DNA of 41,991 bases from UBA4742 sp002403895 (GTDB taxonomy: Bacteria > Actinomycetota > Acidimicrobiia > Acidimicrobiales > Acidimicrobilacustridaceae), in the NCBI GenBank assembly GCA_036823295.1, contig DAISGD010000027.1, positions 1 to 41,991 of the forward strand. Reading direction: 5' to 3'. Within the stretch, counting starts at the first letter, position 1. Each line of letters begins with the position of its first letter. Both the position numbers and the translations under genes were made by a program. Below are positions 8,068-15,075 of this stretch, one piece after another. The notes beneath the pieces are model-generated. The model was not told the DNA's origin, ran no database searches, and saw only the letters and a list, made by a program, of their open reading frames with translations.

Positions 8068-8295
8068 TCACCTCTCCCTGACCGGTTCGGCTCCATGCCC
8101 GCGATGTCGCATGACCATCAGACCAACGCACAGGGCTGCGGCGACGACGCCGAGGGCGAGCGCAGCCGACAGCCCGATCGTCAGCCCGGCCACGGTCGTG
8201 AGCAAGATGATCAGCAGCATCGGTGCGATGCAGCACGCCGCCACCATGCTGAGCATCACCAAGCGGCTGGGCGTCGTGGCGCCGGCGTCGTCCAT
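8068..8295 (-). CDS. Small two-helix membrane protein with CC motif, DUF2933-like
   Basis: The 75-residue product has two hydrophobic helices. The first begins with a Cys-Cys-x-x-Pro sequence (AACCIAPMLL, about residues 19-28). The second ends in LCVGLMVMRHRGHG, which leaves Met, Arg and His at the membrane surface. This arrangement resembles DUF2933-type proteins found beside copper ATPases, but I cannot confirm family membership. AGGAG lies just upstream of the ATG at 8295. The stop codon is 4 nt from the preferred ATPase start, so the two are probably translated as a unit from the site 5 promoter. A metal relay to the pump is speculative. Confidence 0.72.
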   Translation of the reverse strand: MDDAGATTPSRLVMLSMVAACCIAPMLLIILLTTVAGLTIGLSAALALGVVAAALCVGLMVMRHRGHGAEPVRER

Positions 8296-8340
8296 GGCAC
8301 TCCTCCTCACGCAGCGCGGATCGACCCGCCAGCCCCAAGC

Positions 8341-8356
8341 TACGACATCCTGTCGC
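8341..8356. promoter_or_regulatory. Operator site 5 in front of the membrane protein-ATPase operon
   Basis: The core is 8343-8355, CGACATCCTGTCG, an inverted repeat with 5-bp perfect arms, preceded by TA. It lies about 46 nt upstream of the start at 8295 on the minus strand. Confidence 0.75.
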
Positions 8357-8456
8357 TGTTCGTTCCCCATTGACCTGACGCGAGGATGACGCCTCAGTCT
8401 CGTGCAGGTTGTGACCTTCGGCCCTGAGGAGAGCGCAGCTCCGGGGCCACCATGAG

Positions 8457-8473
8457 TACGACAGACTGTCGAG
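8457..8473. promoter_or_regulatory. Operator site 6 in front of the SHOCT-cupredoxin operon
   Basis: The core is 8459-8471, CGACAGACTGTCG, a perfect 13-bp palindrome around a central A, and the best copy of the box. It shares TACGACAGACTGT with site 2. It lies about 20-25 nt upstream of the SHOCT gene start. Confidence 0.78.
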
Positions 8474-8493
8474 GTCGGAGGTTCTTGTTCGTG

Positions 8494-8748
8494 ATGCGCT
8501 ACGGAAGCTACGGAGACGGTGGGATCGGCTGGGGTGGATGGGTCGCGATGGTCATGATGATGGTGGTGTTCTGGGGTGCGATCGCCTGGGTGATCGTGAC
8601 ACTGGTCCGCCACAACGGACCACGCACCGACCAGCCCAGGCCAAGCGGGTCGGATCCCGTCGAGATCCTCGACCAGCGATTTGCCCGCGGTGAGATCGAC
8701 GACGAGGAGTACCAGCGACGGCGAGCCATCCTCCGAGACGGCCGGTGA
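8494..8748 (+). CDS. SHOCT-domain small membrane protein
   Basis: The 84-residue product has a Gly/Tyr-rich N-terminus, one long hydrophobic helix (about residues 13-37) and a C-terminal SHOCT motif, DPVEILDQRFARGEIDDEEY then the closing RRRAIL. SHOCT modules are oligomerisation or docking elements, and such one-helix proteins often accompany copper-resistance genes. GGAGG at 8477-8481 fits either the GTG at 8491 or this ATG; upstream in-frame codons would run through the operator, so starts further left are unlikely. Its TGA overlaps the GTG of the cupredoxin gene, which indicates translational coupling. Confidence 0.82.
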   Translation: MRYGSYGDGGIGWGGWVAMVMMMVVFWGAIAWVIVTLVRHNGPRTDQPRPSGSDPVEILDQRFARGEIDDEEYQRRRAILRDGR

Positions 8749-9311
8749 CCGACTCAGACCGCGGACGCAACCGCGGGTTGATCGTCGGGGCCGTGCTCGC
8801 CGTGGCGATCCTGGCCGTGGGTTCCGCCACCCTGGTGACCGCCGTCGCCAACCGGCGCACCACTAGCCCCAACGGCGCCTACGGCGCCGTCACCTGCACG
8901 TCCCCGCAGCTGCCCGGCGCGATCGTCGAGGTGACGCTGGCCGACGCCGGCAACTCGATGATGGGCCGTGGCCCCATGATGGTCACGCTGAGCGCGACGC
9001 CCGGCACCGTGACGGCCGGCCAGGTGTCATTCGTGGTCCGCAACCGAGGCGCCCTCGCCCACGAACTGGTGATCCTGCCCCTCCCCACCGACGGGCCCGG
9101 CACCCGACCCACGGGAGCCGACGGCAAGATCGACGAGTCCCAGAGCCTCGGCGAGTCGTCGAAGTCCTGCGCCGAAGGCTCCGGAGACGGAATCGCCCCC
9201 GGCAGCACCGGCTGGGTCACAGTCACGTTGAAGCCCGGACGCTACGAGCTGGTCTGCGACGAGCCCTGGCATTACTCGGCTGGCATGTTCGACGTGTTCG
9301 TCGCGACCTGA
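8745..9311 (+). CDS. Membrane-anchored cupredoxin (type I copper protein)
   Basis: The 188-residue product has an N-terminal membrane anchor (about residues 11-34) and a cupredoxin domain from about 57 to the end. A full set of type I copper ligands is present: H106 in RGALAHELVI, C171 in YELVCDEP, H176 in PWHYSAG and M181. A Met-rich patch (about 72-79) lies ahead of the core. Such proteins shuttle electrons or sequester copper outside the membrane. It is the second gene of the site 6 operon; a GTGA overlap couples it to the SHOCT gene. Together with the multicopper oxidase it is the strongest sign that copper is the metal handled by this block. Confidence 0.88.
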   Translation: MTDSDRGRNRGLIVGAVLAVAILAVGSATLVTAVANRRTTSPNGAYGAVTCTSPQLPGAIVEVTLADAGNSMMGRGPMMVTLSATPGTVTAGQVSFVVRNRGALAHELVILPLPTDGPGTRPTGADGKIDESQSLGESSKSCAEGSGDGIAPGSTGWVTVTLKPGRYELVCDEPWHYSAGMFDVFVAT

Positions 9312-9430
9312 CTCGACGCCACGCCCCCTGTAGGTGGTCAAGCACCATCCGTGCAGCAGACCCGCTCGGTCGTGGGGTCGGGTCGTGGACAGGCGTGCGT
9401 TACACGTCGCACGGCAGGTGGGCCGCGGCC

Positions 9431-10243
9431 TTACTCGAACGATGTGGGGCCGACGACTGCGACTGGCTGTGAGCGTGGCGGTGAGCAGTTGGAGGTCCCC
9501 GCTCCGTAGTAGACGATCGCGGTACTCGGGTCGGGATTAGTGACGATGATGGCGTGAAGCCCGGAGGCCCAAGTTGGAGCCGGTGGGTAGGTCATAGGCG
9601 TCAAGGACGGGGCGCAGCTTGCGGGGATGCCTGGATAGATCATCACCCAGGCAGGGACGGCGTCGAGGGGCGGTGCGCCTGTGCCCGGGGCCAAGGTGAC
9701 CAGCCCGCTCAGCAACTGGTCGGGTCTCGGCCACCCGGCTTCAAAGTTCGTGCCGGGGAGCATTTTGGTCAAGACCACCTTCATGACGCCCTCAGCGTCG
9801 CCGACCGCCATGCCCTCAGGAGCGGGGCCGTCGACCAGGACCAACGTTCCCTGGTCTGCGCTGAACGGGACCTTGACCCGCAGGGCCTGGACATCGGCGG
9901 GAAGCACAGCAGGAGGCGGCACTGATGCGGTTGTGCGATCGGGGGCCACTGGACCCGAGCACGACACGGTGCCGGTGACTCGGTCGGCGGTGCAGTTGGT
10001 ACCCGCGGGCGGACTGAGGTAGCCGGTCCCACTGCCGTCGCTGCATCCCACCTCGCTCTCGAATGGCGCGCCTGGCACGGTCGATGCCGGGACCATTAGG
10101 CAAGTCGTCGAGGTGGCGGCGGAGGTTGCAGTGGCCCCCGGCCCCGACACGGACGACGAGCACCCCGCGACTGCCAGGACGCACGCCAGAGCACCTAGCC
10201 AAATTCGCGAGTTCACGGCTCTCTGATTCAGATGGCTCCGCAC
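9431..10243 (-). CDS. Hypothetical lipoprotein
   Basis: The 270-residue product has a signal sequence ending in a lipobox (VAGC, C28), a Ser/Thr/Ala-rich spacer, several Cys in the first third (CLMV, VGCSDG, TNCTA, VSCSG) and a Pro-rich middle. I recognise no family. An in-frame GTG at 10216 would also give a complete signal sequence, so the start is uncertain. It lies 17 bp beyond the integrase stop on the same strand and has no copper-type operator box in front of it, so it may be read through from the integrase or be independent cargo. Confidence 0.7.
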   Translation of the reverse strand: MRSHLNQRAVNSRIWLGALACVLAVAGCSSSVSGPGATATSAATSTTCLMVPASTVPGAPFESEVGCSDGSGTGYLSPPAGTNCTADRVTGTVSCSGPVAPDRTTASVPPPAVLPADVQALRVKVPFSADQGTLVLVDGPAPEGMAVGDAEGVMKVVLTKMLPGTNFEAGWPRPDQLLSGLVTLAPGTGAPPLDAVPAWVMIYPGIPASCAPSLTPMTYPPAPTWASGLHAIIVTNPDPSTAIVYYGAGTSNCSPPRSQPVAVVGPTSFE

Positions 10244-10260
10244 GCCCTGATCCTTCGAGC

Positions 10261-11421
10261 TCAGCGACGAGCCCGTTGGCCCCGATCTTGTCCGAAGATC
10301 GTATTGGCCACAGCGTTCGCGGCATCGGCGTCGAGGCTCGGGGTGACGTGGCTGTAGATGTCGAGGGTGATCGAGATCGTCGAGTGTCCGAGCCGATCGG
10401 ACACGACCTTCGGATGGACTCCGGCCTTCAGCGCCAAGGTGGCCCAGGTGTGGCGGAGGTCGTGTGGGCCTCGAATCGGGGTCACGTCCACCTTGCTCAT
10501 CTGGCGACGGAAGTATCGGGTGAACCGGTCGGGATGGACAGGTTCACCGTTCGGTTGGCAGAACACGAGGTCTTTGCTCTGCCACTCGGATCCAGCCACG
10601 AGTCGCTCAGCGGCCTGGGCCGTTCGGTGCCGGCGGAGCGACTCGATGGTCACCGGGTCGAGTTGGATCCGCCGACGCGATCGGGCCGTCTTGGTCGGGC
10701 CCACGATGACTACGTAGTTGCTGGCGGTGATTGTTTGCTTCACCGAAAGGTGCCCGGCTCCTAGGTCGAGGTCGGCCCAGCGAAGCCCGAGTAGTTCTCC
10801 TCGGCGCATTCCCGTAGTGGCCAGAACGACAAACGCTGAATAGAGCCGGTCTTCCCGAACCGACTCGAGGAACCTTCCCAGCTCCTCTGAGGTCCACGTC
10901 GGCATCTCGACGTTCTCGGCTTTCGGAGGCCTGGCCAGCCGGGCCGGGTTGCGGGAGACCAGACCGAGGCGTTCGGCGTCGCCTAAGGCTCGACGCAGCA
11001 CAGCGTGGGCGTTGCCGATCGTCTTGGCCGACAATCCCTGGCCCCGCATCCCGCCGGAGATGGCCAGTTCGGCATAGCAGGCTTCGAGCTGAACGGGCTT
11101 GAGTTCTTGGAGGGAGATCGATCCCAGTCGCGAGGTCAGGTGTGTCACGTCCTTGCGGTAGCCGTCCCAAGTCGTTCGTCGCAGGTTCGGTTTGGCACGC
11201 TCGAGCCAGCCGGCCAGGTACTCGCCCACGGTCTCGGTCGATGGGGGAACGTACGCGCCGACGCGAACCTCATCGAGCACCGCGCGCACGGCCTGCTCGG
11301 CCTCGCGCTTGGTCTTGAACCCAGACTTCGTGCGCTGCCGCCGTCTGCCCGTGACCGGATCGACCCCGACGTCAGCGACGTAGCCCCAGCCTGCACCCCG
11401 CCGGTGTACATGTCCGCGCAT
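10261..11421 (-). CDS. Phage-type tyrosine site-specific integrase
   Basis: The 386-residue product is a full-length tyrosine recombinase: an N-terminal arm-binding region (about 1-60), a SAM-like core-binding domain (about 60-165) and a catalytic domain (about 175-375). The catalytic residues are present in order: R206 (TGMRRGELLGL), K244 (GPTKTARSRR), H320 and R323 (PHDLRHTWA), H346 (LGHSTISIT) and the nucleophile Y356 (DIYSHV). The family integrates and excises DNA at att sites. Its position next to the 3' end of tRNA-Leu identifies the likely attachment site. No excisionase gene is visible nearby. Confidence 0.93.
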   Translation of the reverse strand: MRGHVHRRGAGWGYVADVGVDPVTGRRRQRTKSGFKTKREAEQAVRAVLDEVRVGAYVPPSTETVGEYLAGWLERAKPNLRRTTWDGYRKDVTHLTSRLGSISLQELKPVQLEACYAELAISGGMRGQGLSAKTIGNAHAVLRRALGDAERLGLVSRNPARLARPPKAENVEMPTWTSEELGRFLESVREDRLYSAFVVLATTGMRRGELLGLRWADLDLGAGHLSVKQTITASNYVVIVGPTKTARSRRRIQLDPVTIESLRRHRTAQAAERLVAGSEWQSKDLVFCQPNGEPVHPDRFTRYFRRQMSKVDVTPIRGPHDLRHTWATLALKAGVHPKVVSDRLGHSTISITLDIYSHVTPSLDADAANAVANTIFGQDRGQRARR

Positions 11422-11443
11422 GACCGCACCCTAGTCCGGATCG

Positions 11444-11462
11444 CGTTAGCAATCCGTTAGCA
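11444..11462. repeat. Short direct repeat upstream of the integrase gene
   Basis: CGTTAGCA occurs at 11444-11451 and again at 11455-11462, one helical turn (11 bp) apart, within the 113-bp gap between integrase and tRNA. This spacing suits tandem binding by integrase arm domains or a regulator. The copies are short, so chance is possible. Confidence 0.35.
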
Positions 11463-11534
11463 TTGGGCGATATTGAGGGTTTCGGATGGCTCGGCAAGGG
11501 CGAGTCAATCCGAGAAAAGTCCTGGTCGGAGCGG

Positions 11535-11620
11535 TGCCCGGGGCGGGGATCGAACCCGCACGCCACCGAAGCGGCCGGGGGGTTTAAGCCCCCTGCGTCT
11601 GCCAATTACGCCACCCGGGC
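11535..11620 (-). tRNA. tRNA-Leu (anticodon UAA)
   Basis: Reading the minus strand from 11620, all tRNA parts are present: a 7-bp acceptor stem (GCCCGGG with CCCGGGC), a D arm with AATTGGCAGA, an anticodon stem of G and C around the loop CTTAAAC (anticodon TAA), a long class II variable arm (GCCGCTTCGGTGGC) and a T arm GCGGG-TTCGATC-CCCGC. The discriminator is A at 11535 and CCA is not encoded. The long variable arm and TAA anticodon identify leucine. The 3' end points at the integrase, which marks this gene as the probable attachment site. Confidence 0.95.
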
Positions 11621-11729
11621 CTCGGCGCCACGCTAGGCGCAACCGAGCGCCTTCCTCGCGCACAATCGCACCACCTATGGCTAAAAAGGCGCGGAGAAGA
11701 GAAGCAGGCGGGGTTCCGAGGACGGTCGC

Positions 11730-13337
11730 TCAGCAGGTGGGCGTCGTGCCAGTGGCGGTGGCGGTGGCGAGCATGGTGTAGGTCGGCCCTTGGACCTCGG
11801 CCGTGGCCCGGTAGCCGCCGTCCACCGTCTGGATGTCGATCGGCCCCAGGCCGCAGCCGCTGGGCGTGGGCTTGCCCCGGCCACCGTCGGGGATCCACAC
11901 GTCCAGCTTGCTCCCGCCATCGGCACTGGTGGCGGTACCGGTGATGGTGAAGTCCCCGGTGGCTGGATCACTGAAGAACTTGAGCAACTGCCCCGGGGCG
12001 TAGCGCGGGTAGGCCCGGCTCAAGACCTGCACGAACTCCGTGACCGGTCCCTGGTCCACGTCGCCGGGGCAGGCGGTGTGGTGCAGGTGGACCAGTTCGG
12101 CCGGCGGCTCGGCGTCGCGGGCGCCGACCGAATGGGGATCACCGCACGCCTGCTTCCATTGCCACCAGGTCCCACCGACTTTGTATCGGTCCTCCTGCGA
12201 GGCGTATTCCGCCACCTTCAACGCATCCTCGGCGGGGTTGCCGAACCAGCCGTACTCGCCGATCCAGAAGGTCGTACCGTACCCTGCCGCCGAACTGGCG
12301 GCGGCGGCGAATCCCTCGGCGATGGTCCCGCCCTGAATGGAGTCGTTGTAGTTGTGGGGGGCGAACACCACGTTCTGGTCAGTGATGGTCGAGGCCGGGG
12401 GCGACGTGCCCTTCTTGGGCCAGATCACCACCGGCTCGAAGAACGCGATGTGGGAGGTGCCGCCCGCCGCCTGCTCCGCGCTGCGGATGGCGGCGATCGT
12501 CTTCTGGGTGAAGGCGCCGAGCCTGGCGCCCGAGGAGTCGGGGTCCGATCCCCAGTTGGGCTCGTTGAATAGGTCATAGCCAGCGATGACCGGATCGGTG
12601 GCGAACGCGCCGGCCAGTGACGCCCAGGTCTTGGTCAGCTCCGTCTGGATCCCGTCGGTGTCGGCGTAGAAGTTCTCGAACGCCTTCATGACGGCCGGGG
12701 CCAACTCGCGAATGCCGGCGGCCGCACACGTGTCGGCCCCACCGGTGATGGTGGCCCATTCGGGGGCGCCGTCCCAGCCGATACCGGGCTTGGCCTGGGC
12801 GGGGCAGGTTGTCCCTGGCGGGCTGGCCACGAACTTGCCGTAGGCGTCTTGGTGCATGTCGAGCACCACGTAGAGGCCATGCGCCTTGGCCGCATCGACC
12901 GCTTCATGGATGCGGGCGACATAGGCGGCGTCGAAGGCGCCCTTGGTCGGTTCGAGGGCAGACCAGCTCACCAGCAGCCGCACCACGTTGAACCCGTCGG
13001 CGGCCATCTCGGCCCAGTCGGCGTCGGTCGCCGGGATCACTGTCGGGTACTTGGCGTTGGCCTGGAAGTAGTCGCCCAACACGTTGAGGTTCACACCCCG
13101 CAACAGCACCTGGCGGCCCTTGTCGTCCACGACCCGGGCATCAGGGCCGCGGATGGCGGTGAGCCCCGGAAGTGGCGCCGCCTGGGCCGGCTGCGTCGTG
13201 GCGCTGGACCCGGCCGATTGATCGTTGGGCTGACTGCTCGACGAGCACGCCGCGGTGATCGTCACGAGCGCAAGCGAAACGCAGACGATGGTCCGACCGG
13301 TGCATCGCGTTCCCCCAGGAGTTCCCACGGCGGTCAC
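11730..13337 (-). CDS. Glycoside hydrolase family 5 lipoprotein, endoglycoceramidase-like
   Basis: The 535-residue product is exported and lipid-anchored (lipobox before C31). A GH5 (beta/alpha)8 domain spans about residues 60-420, with the acid/base E259 in DLFNEP and the nucleophile E361 in WIGEYGW. The DMHQDAYG stretch (160-167) is characteristic of endoglycoceramidase-type GH5 enzymes, which cut the sugar-ceramide bond of glycosphingolipids. A C-terminal beta-rich domain (about 430-535) matches the second domain of those enzymes. Substrate could be other glycolipids or glycosides; that part is inference. It is the first gene on the chromosomal side of the tRNA. Confidence 0.85.
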   Translation of the reverse strand: MTAVGTPGGTRCTGRTIVCVSLALVTITAACSSSSQPNDQSAGSSATTQPAQAAPLPGLTAIRGPDARVVDDKGRQVLLRGVNLNVLGDYFQANAKYPTVIPATDADWAEMAADGFNVVRLLVSWSALEPTKGAFDAAYVARIHEAVDAAKAHGLYVVLDMHQDAYGKFVASPPGTTCPAQAKPGIGWDGAPEWATITGGADTCAAAGIRELAPAVMKAFENFYADTDGIQTELTKTWASLAGAFATDPVIAGYDLFNEPNWGSDPDSSGARLGAFTQKTIAAIRSAEQAAGGTSHIAFFEPVVIWPKKGTSPPASTITDQNVVFAPHNYNDSIQGGTIAEGFAAAASSAAGYGTTFWIGEYGWFGNPAEDALKVAEYASQEDRYKVGGTWWQWKQACGDPHSVGARDAEPPAELVHLHHTACPGDVDQGPVTEFVQVLSRAYPRYAPGQLLKFFSDPATGDFTITGTATSADGGSKLDVWIPDGGRGKPTPSGCGLGPIDIQTVDGGYRATAEVQGPTYTMLATATATGTTPTC

Positions 13338-13352
13338 CGTACCGCCCCAGGG

Positions 13353-14996
13353 TCAGGCGAAGGGGGTGGTGATGACGCGGCCGCGGCGGTTGGTGGCGCT
13401 GGCGGCGAGGTCGGTCACCACGAACGTCCGCTGCAGCCAGCGGTCGGTGCCGTCGAAGCGGGCGGCAAACGATGAGCGGCCGTGCACGCTCACGCTGTTG
13501 TCCACCACCAGCAGATCGCCGGCTTCGAGAGCGAGGCCGATGTGCTCCTCGCGGATGACCGTGCGCAGGGCTTCCAGGGCGTCGGAGGCCTCGGGGTCGA
13601 GCCCGGTCATGAGGTCGGCGTCGAACGTGAAGGTCGGCGCTTCCTCGGTCCCGCCGAGCACGGCCATGGCATTGCCCAGCCGATCCGAGCGGGTGCCGGT
13701 GAACGACTCGTCGACCCCGGTGCGAAACCGCGGCTCACGCAGCACCTGCTGGACCCCGAGTGGCAGCTTCCCCATGACCTGGCTGATCGAGCACAGCAGC
13801 GTTTCGGCCTGGGGGTCACCGCGCAGGCACAGAAGCAACAGGAACCGGGGCTTGTGGGGGTGGAAGGCGGTCTCGGTGTGGAACTCGAGCTCGACGCCCG
13901 ACGAGGTGGACGTCTGGCGGGCCAGGTCGCCCCGGGTGGGCAGCAGGTTCTGCACGATGTCGCCCCCGTGCTCGGGCTCGTAGCCGATGGGCTGGCCCAA
14001 CCGGCGAGCCACCGTGAGCAGGACGAACTCGCTGAGGTGGTCCTTGCCGGTGGGGTCCACCGGGGAGGCCGGGGTGGCGGGGATGTCGCCGATGGGCAGG
14101 CCCTTCAACAAGATGGCGCCGGCGGGGGCACCGGCGTCGGCGAAATCGCACAGAGCGTCGTGCACCTCCGGCGACAGCAGTCGTCCGGCGCGCCCGGCGG
14201 CCTGGAGGAAGGCGACCGATCCGATGGCCACGTCGGGGTCGGGCACCAAGGCCACCAGGGTGTCGTCACCGCCGTTGTCGATGGCCTGCACCGCGGCGTG
14301 GCCGCCGCCACCAGGGGTGGGTCGGGGGAGGTGGTCACCCACGCTGGCGGCCACCGACGGGTCGGTCACACCGGAAATGGCCCACGCCAGCACGGTGGCG
14401 TTGTCGGCCGCGGCGATCCAGCGGTTGGTCAGGGCCCCGATGGAGCCGACCACGACGAGCATGCCGGTTCCCACCTGGGCGGCCACCACCACCGCCTGGT
14501 CGGCGACGAGGACCGCCGGGTGGACACTCCGGGCCGCGGTCGTCTCCGTGCCGTCATCGGTACCGAGCAGCGATACCAGGTCGTCGGCTTCGAGGCGGAG
14601 GCCATCGAGCGGCCCCGTTCCCGACCCCACGACGTGGGGATCCATGACCAGCGGATCATCGGCCCGCGGACCCACCATGATCCTGTCGGCCGGCTGGATG
14701 GGCGCGATCTGAGCCACCATCGGGGCCGACTGGGGCGATACGGCCACGACCGCCCGTCCGCCGAGGGTGAGATGGCGGCGCAGGTGGTCGAGGGTGCGCG
14801 CCGGTGTAGGCCCATCGAGGATGAGGACGGGAACGGCGTTGGTCCCGGTGCCGCCATCGAGGTGGTCGGTCACGGCCACCGGGCGACCGCCGTTGGCCGG
14901 CAACGCAGCCAGCAGGGCGCGCAACCCGGAGAGATGCGGTCGCCCGAGGAGAGAATCGGGCGAGCTCAGGGCAGGGAGGTGGTCGAGCAACGTCAT
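13353..14996 (-). CDS. AsnO/VioC-like Fe(II)/2-oxoglutarate oxygenase with extra N-terminal domain
   Basis: The 547-residue product has two parts. The C-terminal half (about 240-547) resembles the clavaminate synthase-like enzymes AsnO and VioC, which beta-hydroxylate free asparagine or arginine: the iron ligands are H373 and E375 (FHTETAFHP) and H505 (VDNSVSVHGR), with R523 (RWLQRTFVV) as the 2-oxoglutarate anchor. The N-terminal ~225 residues contain a Rossmann-like region with GTGMLVVVGSIGALTN and ADNATVLAW, reminiscent of GATase1/DUF4350-type folds; this assignment is weak. AsnO and VioC are ~330-360 residues, so the fusion is unusual. A TAGAAT -10 box ends 9 nt before the ATG, suggesting a leaderless transcript. 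Confidence 0.75.
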   Translation of the reverse strand: MTLLDHLPALSSPDSLLGRPHLSGLRALLAALPANGGRPVAVTDHLDGGTGTNAVPVLILDGPTPARTLDHLRRHLTLGGRAVVAVSPQSAPMVAQIAPIQPADRIMVGPRADDPLVMDPHVVGSGTGPLDGLRLEADDLVSLLGTDDGTETTAARSVHPAVLVADQAVVVAAQVGTGMLVVVGSIGALTNRWIAAADNATVLAWAISGVTDPSVAASVGDHLPRPTPGGGGHAAVQAIDNGGDDTLVALVPDPDVAIGSVAFLQAAGRAGRLLSPEVHDALCDFADAGAPAGAILLKGLPIGDIPATPASPVDPTGKDHLSEFVLLTVARRLGQPIGYEPEHGGDIVQNLLPTRGDLARQTSTSSGVELEFHTETAFHPHKPRFLLLLCLRGDPQAETLLCSISQVMGKLPLGVQQVLREPRFRTGVDESFTGTRSDRLGNAMAVLGGTEEAPTFTFDADLMTGLDPEASDALEALRTVIREEHIGLALEAGDLLVVDNSVSVHGRSSFAARFDGTDRWLQRTFVVTDLAASATNRRGRVITTPFA

Positions 14997-15005
14997 GGAA
15001 CAGTC

Positions 15006-15041
15006 ATTCTAAACACAACGTGTTCTGAAATGAACGTTTCA
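15006..15041. promoter_or_regulatory. Divergent promoter region with two inverted repeats
   Basis: In the 79-bp gap between the oxygenase and aldolase genes, AACAC (15012-15016) pairs with GTGTT (15020-15024) and TGAAA (15026-15030) pairs with TTTCA (15037-15041). The minus-strand TAGAAT at 15011-15006 is a good -10 box for the oxygenase gene, with TTCATT 17 nt further upstream as a weak -35. The repeats would let a regulator control both genes. Confidence 0.45.
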
Positions 15042-15075
15042 ATCAGCTGGAGGCGAGCGTGGGTAGGGTTGGCCC

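Larger units (their letters stand above)
1..11534. mobile_element. Right part of a tRNA-Leu-integrated island carrying metal-resistance cargo
   Basis: The phage-type integrase starts 113 bp from the 3' end of a complete tRNA-Leu gene, and everything to its left is accessory in character: metal resistance, exported lipoproteins and a dedicated repressor. Tyrosine integrases commonly use tRNA 3' ends as attachment sites and lie next to them, so the island should extend leftwards from about 11535. I searched the window by eye for a second copy of the tRNA 3' end and found none, so the left end is presumably beyond position 1. No relaxase, conjugation, capsid or replication gene is visible, so the type of element (ICE, prophage remnant, simple island) is undetermined. 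Confidence 0.6.

Noticed and set aside
9326..9340. CCTGTAGG as a seventh operator copy
   Set aside because: Only one half-site is present, and it lies behind the cupredoxin gene rather than in front of a gene.
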